Below, in pieces: positions 14,854 to 23,098 of a stretch of DNA of 57,590 nt (positions are counted from its first letter, which is position 1; the number at the start of each line of letters is the position of its first letter). Both the position numbers and the translations under genes were made by a program. The stretch covers positions 1 through 57,590 of the forward strand of contig CABSIM010000010.1 of assembly GCA_902477765.1 (NCBI GenBank), written 5' to 3'. Under the pieces are notes generated by a model, which saw only the letters and a program-made list of their open reading frames with translations, ran no database searches and was not told the origin of the DNA. The DNA is from an uncultured Clostridiaceae bacterium. Lineage in GTDB: Bacteria > Bacillota > Clostridia > Lachnospirales > Lachnospiraceae.

Positions 14854-15659
14854 ATGCTTACAGTAGGAGAATTTTCAAGGATCTGTCAGGTCAGTATCAA
14901 GACGCTGCATCATTATGACAGGATCGGTCTTCTGACGCCGTTAAAGGTGGATCCCTTCAGCGGATACCGTTATTACGGCCTTGAGCAGGTGGACCGGATG
15001 CTTCTCATCGGGAGGCTGAAACGGTATGGATTTTCCCTGGATGCCATTAAAATCTTCTGGAATGCGGAGATGACAGAGTACTCTTTTCCAGGCTGAGTCA
15101 GCAGAAAGAAACACTCAAAGCACAGAAGCGGGAGATGGAACTGGTGATCACGGAACTGTCAGCCCATCTGCAGGATTTTAAAAGGACAGGTGATATTATG
15201 GGATACCGGAAACACTATGAAATCAATGTGGCAGAAACGCCGGACAGAGCAGTCATGGCATGCCGTCAGGTGATGGCGGTCAGCGAGTTCGGCCAGTATT
15301 ACAGCAGGCTGTATGAACGTATCGGAAGAGAACATCTGACTCCGGACGGCGTCTGCGGAGCCGTGTATTATGATGAGGAATTCAACCGGGAAAGCGCGGA
15401 CATCGAGCTGATCCTGGGGATCCGGGAAGAAAACAGGGCGGATAAAATCATGAAAGGCCAGCTGTGCGCCAGAACCCTGCACAAAGGGCCGTATTCTTCC
15501 CTGCCGGATGCATACGGGGCCCTGGTGGCGTGGATCGAAGAAAACGGATATGCCTGGGACGGAGCTCCTTACGAGATTTATGTAAAAACACAGTTTGATT
15601 CTCTGGCACCGGAAGACTGGGAGACGGAGATTTTTTTCCCGGTGAAAAAGAAGGCATAG
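14854..15659 (+). pseudogene. MerR-family regulator with GyrI-like domain, frameshifted
   Basis: ATG 14854 with GGGAGG upstream opens a MerR N-terminus (MLTVGEFSRICQVSIKTLHH, GYRYYGLEQVDRM). That frame stops at 15096. A different frame carries on without loss of alignment from about 15078 (LFSRLSQQKETLKAQKREME) through a coiled coil to a GyrI-like effector-binding domain (YEINVAETPDRAVMACRQVM ... LHKGPYSSLPDAYGALVAW, EIFFPVKKKA) ending at 15659. The intact protein would be a drug- or ligand-sensing activator of about 268 residues. The shift separates DNA binding from ligand sensing. An ATG at 15135 or 15199 could still make the free GyrI-like domain. Confidence 0.75.
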
Positions 15660-15716
15660 TGAAAAAACAGAGAAAAATGCAGTGAAAAGTGAAGTGAGCC
15701 GGCGGGAGGAAATCTG

Positions 15717-15816
15717 TTGACAGCTCCGAGGAAAAAGAGTACAATACACAAAACCTGATCCGACCGGACAAAATGAAGTGCAGGCTATGAAGGAATTTTG
15801 GCCTGCACTGTTTTTA
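15717..15816 (+). ncRNA. Strong promoter followed by a terminator; short RNA or attenuated leader
   Basis: TTGACA (15717-15722) and TACAAT (15740-15745) with a 17-base spacer form a near-consensus promoter. About 30 bases after the expected start point, AGTGCAGGC (about 15777) pairs with GCCTGCACT (about 15803) around a 15-base loop, followed by GTTTTTATAA. The predicted transcript is about 60-65 bases. It precedes the GNAT pseudogene, so it was either its attenuator leader or a short non-coding RNA. No known riboswitch was recognised. Confidence 0.5.
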
Positions 15817-15913
15817 TAATACGGAATAGGAAGGAATGATAATCGGCGGTTTTTGCCATACACCTGATATGCTGTTGAGAAAGGGGCAGGAAGAATAAAC
15901 ATAAACATAAGAA

Positions 15914-16270
15914 ATGCTGTTCCGGAAGACCTATAACTGGGCCATGGAGTATGAAGAAACCATCATCGGGAGCATCTGTGTTGTCCGGACAGACGGGAGA
16001 AACGAACGGGCTGAACTTGGATACTGCAGGGGATATGCTTACTGAAGCAGAGGGGTTATGGCGGAAGCTGTAAAAGCGGTCACAGACTATCTCTTCAGCG
16101 AAGTCGGCATAAACCGTATCGGGATCTCACATGCCGTTAAAAACCCCGCATCGGGCAGAGCCGCTCAGAAATGCGGACTGAGTTATGAGGGAACAAAACG
16201 AGAATATTTCAGGGCTTCCATCGGAGAGTTCCTTGATATGTCCGACTATGGCATTGTAAGGAGCCAATAG
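15914..16270 (+). pseudogene. GNAT acetyltransferase remnant with Trp-to-stop change
   Basis: The frame from ATG 15914 reads WAMEYEETIIGSICVVRTDG and ERAELGYCRGYAY, then TGA (16043-16045), then SRGVMAEAVKAVTDYLF, IGISHAVKNPASGRAAQKCG and LSYEGTKREYFRAS. This is the C-terminal two thirds of a RimJ/RimL-type N-acetyltransferase, with the acetyl-CoA-binding region after the stop. A Trp is expected at the TGA (GYAYWSRG). The N-terminal third is also missing. It cannot make an active enzyme. Confidence 0.75.
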
Positions 16271-16399
16271 ATGAAGCAAAAGACAGACCAGCCGGACAGC
16301 CCGTCTGCATGGTTTCAAGAATCGGCGGGATCCGGGGACAATATGTCTCAAACAGGCGGGAAAACTGAATGTTCCTGTTGATCCGTCTGCAGTCGGCAA

Positions 16400-17311
16400 T
16401 TACCGGATATCCGCCTCAAGGGGAGATCTCCGGCAGGCGGCTTCGTCAATCAGGAATTCATGATCCACATCCATGTTTTCCGGTACCAGGGCATACCGGA
16501 TGAGGCCGGCGCCCACGCCGTTATAGTCGTTGTACATCATATACGCCAGATTTTTCATGATATAGAGGATATTGTCCATGTGTTTTTCCCACAGCAGCTC
16601 CGGACGGCTCAGATCATCTCCGGGGTGTACGGAGGTGCAGAATTCCTGCATGGAACATTTATATCGGATCTCCAGAACCGAAAGAGGTGTACCGTTTTCG
16701 TCGATCCAGTAGGAATTGTCGGTTATATCCAGCATAATCCATTTATTCAGGGTGCTGTCCCAGATTTCGTTTACCACATGACATTCCGTGTCATAAACGG
16801 AGGCGGGGAGAAGAGTCACCGCACGGGAATAGATGCCGAGAGCCAGGCACATCTCATTGAGGATCTGCGCCTTGTTCAGACAGTTAATTCCCTGACGGGG
16901 ATTGTCCAGGCTGTAAGCAAGCAGGGACAGGGCGGCAAAGCGGACATGATTGGTGTAGTCACTTTTATGGGTCAGTCTGGGGGCGTATTCATCCATCAGG
17001 CGCAGCGCCCGCTGGAACTCCGTGCCAGTCCCGGCGATTTTGTCGATGCCATAGGTCTGAATCAGAACCGCATAGTCAGGATGGGTAAAGTCATAGGTGA
17101 GACGGCAGTCCTCTCCGGACGCAAAGAGACCATTCCGCTGGAGGATGCCGCTTTCCATGGTATAGATCTGCTGCGGCTCCTGAAGCCAGAAAATGGAAGG
17201 AGTCATGGCATCGTAAAGTAAGATCCCGGCAGCTGCAAGAATCCCGGCGGCCAGCAGGATACGGCAATCAGATGATGCCCGGCCGGGACGAAATGCATGT
17301 TTTATTTTCAT
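16400..17311 (-). CDS. Membrane-anchored transglutaminase-like protein
   Basis: A 303-residue protein with one N-terminal membrane anchor (residues about 17-33) and the rest outside. The transglutaminase-like triad is visible: Cys144 (GINCLNKAQILNEMCLALGI), His178 (ECHVVNEIW) and Asp195 (WIMLDITDN). Such proteins are cysteine proteases, crosslinkers or amidases acting on surface proteins or peptidoglycan-linked substrates. It stands alone on the minus strand, divergent from greA. The substrate is unknown. Confidence 0.75.
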   Translation of the reverse strand: MKIKHAFRPGRASSDCRILLAAGILAAAGILLYDAMTPSIFWLQEPQQIYTMESGILQRNGLFASGEDCRLTYDFTHPDYAVLIQTYGIDKIAGTGTEFQRALRLMDEYAPRLTHKSDYTNHVRFAALSLLAYSLDNPRQGINCLNKAQILNEMCLALGIYSRAVTLLPASVYDTECHVVNEIWDSTLNKWIMLDITDNSYWIDENGTPLSVLEIRYKCSMQEFCTSVHPGDDLSRPELLWEKHMDNILYIMKNLAYMMYNDYNGVGAGLIRYALVPENMDVDHEFLIDEAACRRSPLEADIR

Positions 17312-17483
17312 CAGAATCCTCCTCCCGTGTTATGAAGCTGTTCTGCCTGTATTGTATCATACGCCGGGCAGGGGATCAATGGAATCGGGGGAACGTCTGG
17401 GAAGGATACGGGGAAGAATGCCTGGGATAAATATAAAGGGAACCACGGAAAAACACAGAATAAAAGAAAAAGTCATGGGGTGG

Positions 17484-17512
17484 TTGCATTTCCTGCCGTA
17501 AGGCGGTAAGAT
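17484..17512 (+). promoter_or_regulatory. Promoter of the greA-type gene
   Basis: TTGCAT (17484-17489) and TAAGAT (17507-17512) with a 17-base spacer, 28 bases before the start codon. Confidence 0.55.
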
Positions 17513-17540
17513 TAAAGGATGTAGAAAGGCAGGAGAGGAT

Positions 17541-18044
17541 ATGTATAACGAGCTTACAAAAAACGATATAAAGAAGATGGAAGAGGAGATCGAATACCGG
17601 AAACTGGTGGTGCGGAAAGAGGCCATTGAGGCGGTGAAAGAGGCAAGGGCCCAGGGAGATCTCAGTGAAAATTTCGAATATTATGCCGCCAAAAGGGATA
17701 AAAACAAAAATGAAAGCCGGATCCGGTACCTGGAGCGGATGATTAAAACCGCCCGGGTGATTTCCGATGACTCCAAAGAGGACGAGGTGGGGCTCTACAA
17801 CACGGTGGATGTATATTTCGAAGACGACGATGAGACGGAAACCTACAAGGTGGTGACCACAGTACGGGGAAATTCCCTGAAAGGACTGATCAGTTCCGAG
17901 TCGCCGCTGGGAAAGGCCCTGCTGGGCCGCAAGGTGGGAGACCGGGTCCATGTTCAGGTCAATGAAAAAAGCGGATATGATGTGATTATCCGGCGCATTG
18001 AAAAGACTGCCGACGACGGCAGCGATGCACTCAGAAGTTTCTGA
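17541..18044 (+). CDS. greA: Transcript cleavage factor GreA/GreB family
   Basis: A 167-residue protein with the GreA layout: an N-terminal coiled coil whose tip carries the catalytic acids (GDLSENFEYYAAKR, near residues 39-52) and a C-terminal FKBP-like domain with SSESPLGKALLGRKVGD. It binds the secondary channel of RNA polymerase and stimulates cleavage of backtracked RNA. AGGAGAGG precedes ATG 17541. It is close to usual GreA length. Clostridial genomes often hold more than one Gre paralogue, so this may be the accessory copy rather than the main greA. Confidence 0.88.
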   Translation: MYNELTKNDIKKMEEEIEYRKLVVRKEAIEAVKEARAQGDLSENFEYYAAKRDKNKNESRIRYLERMIKTARVISDDSKEDEVGLYNTVDVYFEDDDETETYKVVTTVRGNSLKGLISSESPLGKALLGRKVGDRVHVQVNEKSGYDVIIRRIEKTADDGSDALRSF

Positions 18045-18124
18045 CGGGAAAACAGGCAGAATATGCCGGAGAAGAAACAGAAAGAGAAACCGGATAAGCC
18101 GGGGAAAGAAATGAGGATGGAAAA

Positions 18125-19414
18125 ATGGAATCAAAGGTACAGACACAGAAAACAGCCGGAAAGAAAATTATCGGGCTTCCCCTTCCGCTGTATCTGGCAG
18201 TGCTCGCACTGACCATAGGATGCATGGCGGCAGGATGTGTCCCCAAAAGCCTGGTGCCCGCCTTTCTGGTGCTGATGGTTTTCGGAGAAGGACTGAATGC
18301 CATAGGAAATTCCGTGCCGGTGGTCAGAACATATCTGGGAGGATCGGTGATCTGTATTCTGGGCGCGGCGGCCATTGAGGCGGCGGGACTGGTCCCTCAG
18401 CAGACCTATGAGACACTGGATTATTTTGTCAATGACAGCGGTTTCCTGATTTTTTACATTGCGGCCCTGATCACCGGGAGTCTTTTCAACATCGACAGGA
18501 ATCTCCTGATCCGCGCAACGGTGAAGCTGCTTCCGGTGGCTGTGCTTTCCCTGGCTGTGGGAATCCTGCTTTCCGGTGTTTTCGGAATCTTTCTGGGAGA
18601 AGGGTTCTGGGGAGGGATCCTTTATGTGGGAGTCCCCATGACCAGCGGAGGAATGACCGCGGGAACCGTACCGCTGTCTGCCATTTACTCCCAGACTCTC
18701 GGCGTGGATGCGTCGGAAGTACTGACGAAAATGGCGCCGGCAACGGTGCTGGGAAACTGTGTGGCCATTGTATTCGGCGGCCTGCTCAACAATTTCGGTA
18801 AGACGCATCCCGGCGTTACAGGAAACGGCACGCTGGTCAATGACGGCCATCCTGTGAAACCCACACCGCCCATGAAGCCCACATTTGCCCTTTTATGTAC
18901 GGGAATGATCATTGCGTTTGCCTTTTATCAGCTGGGAGCCCTGCTCAATCATTTTGTTTCGGTGATTCCCACCTATGCCTGGATGATCATCGCCGTGGTC
19001 CTGGTAAAAGGAACAGGAATCATGTCAGACGAACTGGAAGACGCAGCCAGAGAGTGGGGACAGTTTGCCATCCACAGCTGGACAGCAGCGGCACTTACGG
19101 GAATCGGTTTTACGCTGATTGATCTCAATACCATTTTAAAAACCCTGACGCCGTTATATCTGATTGCCGTTGTGCTGGTGGTGGCCGCCATTTCCATTAC
19201 GGCAGCCGTCCTGGGAAAACTGGTGGGATTTTATCCTCTGGAATCTGCCATTGCAGCGGGAATGTGCACCACAAACATGGGAGGTTCCGGCAACGTGGCT
19301 GTTCTGAGCAGTGCCCACAGGATGCAGCTGCTTCCCTTTGCGCAGATCGTTACCCGCTCCTGCGGTGCGCTGATGCTGACTCTGGGAGGCATTCTGGTAC
19401 AATTGGTGGGATGA
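18125..19414 (+). CDS. 2-hydroxycarboxylate transporter family (citrate/malate type)
   Basis: A 429-residue polytopic membrane protein of the 2HCT family (CitS/MaeN/CitM type). Diagnostic stretches are the first reentrant loop region GVPMTSGGMTAGTVPLS, APATVLGNCVAIVFGGLL followed by HPGVTGNGTL, and near the end TTNMGGSGNVAVLSSAHRM and LPFAQIVTRS. Such carriers are Na+ or H+ symporters or precursor/product exchangers for citrate, malate or lactate. The gene is 80 bases after greA on the same strand but has no fermentation enzymes beside it. ATG 18125 follows GAGGATGG. Confidence 0.9.
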   Translation: MESKVQTQKTAGKKIIGLPLPLYLAVLALTIGCMAAGCVPKSLVPAFLVLMVFGEGLNAIGNSVPVVRTYLGGSVICILGAAAIEAAGLVPQQTYETLDYFVNDSGFLIFYIAALITGSLFNIDRNLLIRATVKLLPVAVLSLAVGILLSGVFGIFLGEGFWGGILYVGVPMTSGGMTAGTVPLSAIYSQTLGVDASEVLTKMAPATVLGNCVAIVFGGLLNNFGKTHPGVTGNGTLVNDGHPVKPTPPMKPTFALLCTGMIIAFAFYQLGALLNHFVSVIPTYAWMIIAVVLVKGTGIMSDELEDAAREWGQFAIHSWTAAALTGIGFTLIDLNTILKTLTPLYLIAVVLVVAAISITAAVLGKLVGFYPLESAIAAGMCTTNMGGSGNVAVLSSAHRMQLLPFAQIVTRSCGALMLTLGGILVQLVG

Positions 19415-19484
19415 CGGAGAGGAAAGGTCCGTCAGGGACTGGCTGTGCCCGGCAGAAGAAAGAAAAAGAATCAGACGTGTATCC

Positions 19485-19546
19485 ATAAAAAGATGCCCCC
19501 TGCAGACCGGCAAGGAAAAATCCGTGCCGGTTTCCGCAGGGGGCAT
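19485..19546 (-). terminator. Terminator between convergent genes
   Basis: ATGCCCCCTGC (19493-19503) pairs with GCAGGGGGCAT (19536-19546), and a second inner stem GACCGGCA/TGCCGGTT lies inside. On the minus strand it is followed by CTTTTTATGG, fitting termination of the M42 peptidase transcript. It may also act on the 2HCT transcript. Confidence 0.75.
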
Positions 19547-19557
19547 TGCGGTTAAAA

Positions 19558-20646
19558 TCAGAATGCCCGGATCTGTTCTGCATTCATGGATTTTACGATT
19601 TCCACAGCCAGATTTACGGTTGCTTCAAAATCATAATAGGATGCAATGCCGTGAACAGAGTGAATATAGCGGACAGGAACGCCGATGACAATGGTGGGAA
19701 TTCCGTCCAGAGCCGTATGTACAATGGCTCCGTTGTTGCCGCCGCCTTCCCGGACAGATGCCTGAGCAGGTATACCCAGCTTTTCTGCCAGATCCAGGGC
19801 ATATCTCTGGTATCTTGGCGTGCAGATGATGGATTTGTCCATGAAGCGGAGCATGGGGCCTTTCTTGAATGCGGTCTGTACCGCATAGGGCTCTGTGAAG
19901 GTATCATCGGCCGGACAGCCTTCGAAACAGATGGCGATCTGGGGACGTACATGGTTGACAGCCACTTTCATGCCGCGTTCGCCGACTTCTTCCTGAGCCG
20001 ACATGACACCTACCAGATCCACATCCAGTTTTTCCTCCTGGAGTCTCCGGAGGGTCTCGATCATGGCAGCACAGCCGATCCGGCAGTCAAAGGCCTTTCC
20101 GAAGATCAGATCGTGTTCCGCATCATATTCTGTGGTCACATCCGGCACCACCGGTTCACCGATCCGGATTCTGAAGTTGGTCCTGGCATCTTCCGCACTT
20201 ACGGCTCCGATGTCGATGGACAGGGAAGAGACTTCCGCAGCGGAAGAAGTTTTCTCGGCGGCCGTCATGAAGTGAACCGGCTTGGCGGCAATGATACCGG
20301 GAATATAACGTCCGTCCGCATTGCGGACCAGAACTTTGCTGGAAGGAAGGGAGCCGATGTTCCAGCCTCCCAGAGTAACGAAACGAAGCGTGCCGTTGGG
20401 CCGGATGGAGTGAACCATAAATCCCACCTCATCCCCGTGGGCATCCAGCATGAAGACCGGCTTGTCTCCGGTATTGGCTTTCCGGTACATATAGAAGTTC
20501 CTGAGACAGTCTTCTTCGGTTTCATAACCGCATCCGATGTGTTTTCTGGCGGCAAGGACGGCCTCATCTTCAAATCCGGACGGTGCCTTGGCATTGGCAA
20601 AGTCGGCGATCATCTGAAGTGTTTCCTGATTGACACGAACCTCCAT
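19558..20646 (-). CDS. M42 family metallo-aminopeptidase
   Basis: A 362-residue M42 peptidase (FrvX/YsdC/glutamyl-aminopeptidase type). Visible dinuclear-metal features are His70-x-Asp72 (LDAHGDEVGFMV), the Asp of AFDCRIG, the catalytic Glu pair in SAQEEVGERG, and the last His in RYIHSVHG. The insert after residue 80 is the usual PDZ-like lid. These cytosolic dodecamers trim N-terminal residues from peptides. Its start lies behind the rubredoxin gene in the same direction, but a GC-rich hairpin separates them, so it probably has its own promoter. Confidence 0.9.
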   Translation of the reverse strand: MEVRVNQETLQMIADFANAKAPSGFEDEAVLAARKHIGCGYETEEDCLRNFYMYRKANTGDKPVFMLDAHGDEVGFMVHSIRPNGTLRFVTLGGWNIGSLPSSKVLVRNADGRYIPGIIAAKPVHFMTAAEKTSSAAEVSSLSIDIGAVSAEDARTNFRIRIGEPVVPDVTTEYDAEHDLIFGKAFDCRIGCAAMIETLRRLQEEKLDVDLVGVMSAQEEVGERGMKVAVNHVRPQIAICFEGCPADDTFTEPYAVQTAFKKGPMLRFMDKSIICTPRYQRYALDLAEKLGIPAQASVREGGGNNGAIVHTALDGIPTIVIGVPVRYIHSVHGIASYYDFEATVNLAVEIVKSMNAEQIRAF

Positions 20647-20683
20647 AAATTAACCTCCTGAATCCGATATTCCGGATAAACTG

Positions 20684-20727
20684 CCGGGCCCGCGTCCGCC
20701 TGCTGTCCGGCAGGCGGCGGAGCCCGG
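20684..20727 (-). terminator. GC-rich hairpin after the rubredoxin gene
   Basis: CGGGC...CCGCCTG pairs with CAGGCGG...GCCCG around a short loop. It follows the end of the fprA-dfx-rubredoxin operon on the minus strand. The T-tract is poor, so termination may be partial. Confidence 0.5.
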
Positions 20728-20750
20728 AAATCCATACGTTTTTAATTTAA

Positions 20751-20915
20751 TTAATCGTTCTGCAGTTCAAATTCATCTTTTCCTACGGAGCAAAGCGGGC
20801 ATACCCAGTCAGCGGGAAGATCTTCCCACTTGGTTCCTGCAGCAACTCCGTTGTCCGGATCACCGGCAGCCTCGTCATAAATGTATCCGCATACGGTACA
20901 TACATATTTTTTCAT
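20751..20915 (-). CDS. Rubredoxin
   Basis: A 54-residue rubredoxin. The iron-binding cysteines are in two loops, Cys6/Cys9 (YVCTVCGYIYDEAAGDPDNG) and Cys39/Cys42 (WVCPLCSVGKDEF), with the typical Tyr/Trp/Phe core. It passes single electrons to the flavodiiron protein and desulfoferrodoxin encoded just upstream in the same direction. AGGAGGATTTTT lies before its ATG. It is third in the operon. Confidence 0.95.
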   Translation of the reverse strand: MKKYVCTVCGYIYDEAAGDPDNGVAAGTKWEDLPADWVCPLCSVGKDEFELQND

Positions 20916-20949
20916 GTAAAAATCCTCCTGTATAAATTAAATTTGTTTA

Positions 20950-21333
20950 TTACAGAATCTGGGCCTTCCAGAGACCATGCAGATTGCAGTAAGCATAAAC
21001 GGCAGTTACCCGGTCGCCTTCAGAAAGAAGGAAAGACGCTTCCGGCTTGTCTCCGGGGTTCAGGCGGGCAAGCTGGGAACCGTGTTCGGTTTCCATCCAG
21101 ATAAACGTGATGTAATGTTCCGGGATCATGGGATGCGCAACGCTGCCCACCTGTACGGAAACATGGCTGCCTTCCACTTTGACTTCGGGAACATGTTTTT
21201 CCACGGCAGCATCGGAGGTGCCGGGAACCAGCTCTGTCATTTTCTGTCCGCAGCACATAACGGGAACTCCCTTGTTTTCAAGGAAAGTAACAAGATTGCC
21301 GCAGTGTTCACAGATATAAAATTTTCTTTCCAT
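20950..21333 (-). CDS. dfx: Desulfoferrodoxin (2Fe superoxide reductase)
   Basis: A 127-residue protein with both iron centres. Center I is an N-terminal desulforedoxin site (Cys8, Cys11, Cys27, Cys28). Center II is the superoxide-reducing iron bound by His47, His67, His73, His119 and Cys116 (YCNLHGLW). It reduces superoxide to hydrogen peroxide without making oxygen, with electrons from rubredoxin. It sits between fprA and rubredoxin in one operon, so donors and acceptor are co-regulated. Confidence 0.93.
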   Translation of the reverse strand: MERKFYICEHCGNLVTFLENKGVPVMCCGQKMTELVPGTSDAAVEKHVPEVKVEGSHVSVQVGSVAHPMIPEHYITFIWMETEHGSQLARLNPGDKPEASFLLSEGDRVTAVYAYCNLHGLWKAQIL

Positions 21334-21358
21334 AATGATTCTTCCTTTCTTATTGGTT

Positions 21359-22573
21359 TTACAGATTCTGTTCTTTCAGGGATTCGGCCACTGCATCCGC
21401 CAGCTCATCCAGAGCCGCTTCCTGGGAATCCTGAAGGGCGGAACGGATGGTAAGTCCCTTGTCCAGGAACTGGCAGTTCTTCAGGGCGCAGAGGCTTTCC
21501 GTCAGCAGCTTGGCTGAAACAGGTGCCCAGGAGCCGTTTTCAATCAGGGCAATGGTCCTGTTCTGCAGATTATGAGCGGAAAGATTGTGGACCAGGCTGT
21601 CCATATTGCAGAAAATACCGTTGTTGTAGGTGATGGAAGCCAGCACCAGGCAGGAACACCGGAAGGCATCCGCAATGATATAGGACGGATGGGTCTTGGA
21701 CACATCGTATACGGAAATGCCCGTAATGCCGCGGTCAGCCAGTTTTCCGGCCAGGATATCCACGGCTTTTTCCGTATGCCCGTAAACAGAGGCATATGCC
21801 AGTACCACGGAACGGTCCTCGGGCGTGTAGGAACTCCATCTGGAGTATTTTTCCATCAGCCACGGAATGTCTTTTCTCCATACCAGGCTGTGAAGCGGGC
21901 AGATCATTTCAATGGGAATACCGGCAGCTTTTTTCAGCAGCGCCTGTACCTGAACCCCATATTTTCCCACAATATTGGTATAGTATCTCCGGGCCTCCGG
22001 CAGCCATTCATTTCTGTAATCGATCTCATCAGCGAAAATGTTTCCGTTAATGGCACCGAAAGAACCGAAGGCATCCGCGGAAAACAGGATTTTCTCTGTC
22101 TTTTCGTAAGTAACCATGACTTCCGGCCAGTGAACCATGGGAGCCATGACAAATGTCAGCTCATGAGTTCCGAGAGAAAGCGTGTCCCCTTCCTTGACGG
22201 TAATCACATATCTGTCCACATCGAAGGTGAAAAACTGTTTCATCATGGCAGCGGCCTTGGCCGTGCAGACGATTTTCACATCCGGATAGCAGCGGATCAC
22301 ATCACAGATGGAAGCACAGTGGTCCGGTTCCATGTGGTTGATCACAAGATAATCAAGAGAACGGCCTGCCAGGGCAGCAGATACGTTTTCCAGAAACTCA
22401 TGGGTAAAGGAGGCATCCGCTGTGTCAAACAGGGCACACTTTTCATCTGTCATCAGGTAGGAGTTATAGGAAACTCCGCCGGGAACAGGGTAAACATTTT
22501 CAAACAAGGCAATGCGGCGGTCATTGACACCGACCCAGTATAAGGAATCAGAAAGTTTTCTGATACAGTTCAT
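21359..22573 (-). CDS. fprA: FprA-type flavodiiron protein (A-type flavoprotein)
   Basis: A 404-residue flavodiiron protein. The N-terminal metallo-beta-lactamase-like domain has the diiron motif His80-x-Glu82-x-Asp84-His85 (HMEPDHC), then His148 (MVHWPE), the Asp of LFSADAFGSFG and the His of PLHSLVW. The C-terminal flavodoxin domain has SVYGHTEKAVD for FMN. It reduces oxygen to water, or nitric oxide to nitrous oxide, using rubredoxin electrons. ATG 22573 is preceded by GGAGGG, and the longer frame upstream crosses the promoter and is rejected. It is the first gene of the oxygen-defence operon. Confidence 0.94.
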   Translation of the reverse strand: MNCIRKLSDSLYWVGVNDRRIALFENVYPVPGGVSYNSYLMTDEKCALFDTADASFTHEFLENVSAALAGRSLDYLVINHMEPDHCASICDVIRCYPDVKIVCTAKAAAMMKQFFTFDVDRYVITVKEGDTLSLGTHELTFVMAPMVHWPEVMVTYEKTEKILFSADAFGSFGAINGNIFADEIDYRNEWLPEARRYYTNIVGKYGVQVQALLKKAAGIPIEMICPLHSLVWRKDIPWLMEKYSRWSSYTPEDRSVVLAYASVYGHTEKAVDILAGKLADRGITGISVYDVSKTHPSYIIADAFRCSCLVLASITYNNGIFCNMDSLVHNLSAHNLQNRTIALIENGSWAPVSAKLLTESLCALKNCQFLDKGLTIRSALQDSQEAALDELADAVAESLKEQNL

Positions 22574-22600
22574 AATTGTCCCTCCAATCTTGTTATGTAC

Positions 22601-22641
22601 GACACTTCCTTTATTGTAAAGTGTCGGAGCCATAATTTCAA
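22601..22641 (-). promoter_or_regulatory. fprA operon promoter with dyad over -10
   Basis: On the minus strand TTGAAA and TACAAT are spaced by 17 bases (plus-strand 22636-22641 and 22613-22618). A 7-bp inverted repeat GACACTT-N11-AAGTGTC (22601-22607 and 22619-22625) encloses the -10 box, a classic repressor site. It does not match a PerR or Fur box, so the regulator is unknown. Confidence 0.7.
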
Positions 22642-22722
22642 GATGTTTCGGCAGTTTCAGTCAAATAATAAAACCGGAAGGAAAAGGATGGTAAAATTCT
22701 TAAAAAAAAATAAAAATACCTG

Positions 22723-22780
22723 TTGACATTTTGGCGGTTCAGTCATATAATTCATTTGAAATTGATATTCGTTATCAATT
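22723..22780 (+). promoter_or_regulatory. feo operon promoter with Fur box
   Basis: TTGACA (22723-22728) and TATAAT (22746-22751) with a 17-base spacer form a consensus promoter. Just after the start region, ATTGATATTCGTTATCAAT (22761-22779) is a good Fur-type 7-1-7 dyad, so transcription should be blocked under iron-replete conditions. A further small inverted repeat, GTTAG/CTAAC, lies downstream near 22800. Confidence 0.82.
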
Positions 22781-22927
22781 ATTTTTTGACATATAAGTTA
22801 GCGAAAACTAACAATAGAAACTCCACCCGCTGCGGAAACCGGCAGGAACCGGACAGGCAGAAAAAAGGCAGCAGAATCCGGGAAAAGGATGCGGCGGACA
22901 GAGAGATGCGGAAAACGAGGTGAAAAT

Positions 22928-23098
22928 ATGGGACCGGCAGATGTACTGGTGCTGGCACTGGTGGCTGCGGCTGCAGCTGCCGTGATACATTTCATGAAAA
23001 AGCAGCGTAAGGAAGGAAAGAGCTGCTGCGGGTGTTCCGGATGTTCGGGCTGTTCCGGCTGCTGCAGTTCTTCATATGAAAAAAAGGAGGAAGCATGA
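22928..23098 (+). CDS. FeoB-associated Cys-rich membrane protein
   Basis: A 56-residue protein with one N-terminal membrane helix (LVLALVAAAAAAVIHFM) followed by a basic stretch and a Cys cluster (CCGCSGCSGCSGCC). This is the FeoB-associated Cys-rich family, proposed to handle iron beside the transporter. Here it is the first gene of the operon, before both feoA genes, whereas it more often lies after feoB. Its stop overlaps the ATGATG start of feoA. Confidence 0.85.
   Translation: MGPADVLVLALVAAAAAAVIHFMKKQRKEGKSCCGCSGCSGCSGCCSSSYEKKEEA

Noticed and set aside
17376..18146. 256-codon frame antisense to greA
   Set aside because: greA on the plus strand shows the full coiled-coil tip motif and C-terminal domain. 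The antisense text is Phe/His/Pro-rich without a domain.
23029..23075. Short tandem repeats in the FeoB-associated gene that could suggest a CRISPR-like or minisatellite array
   Set aside because: The repeats are Cys/Ser/Gly codons of a known Cys-cluster protein. No spacer pattern exists, and no CRISPR array is seen anywhere in the window.
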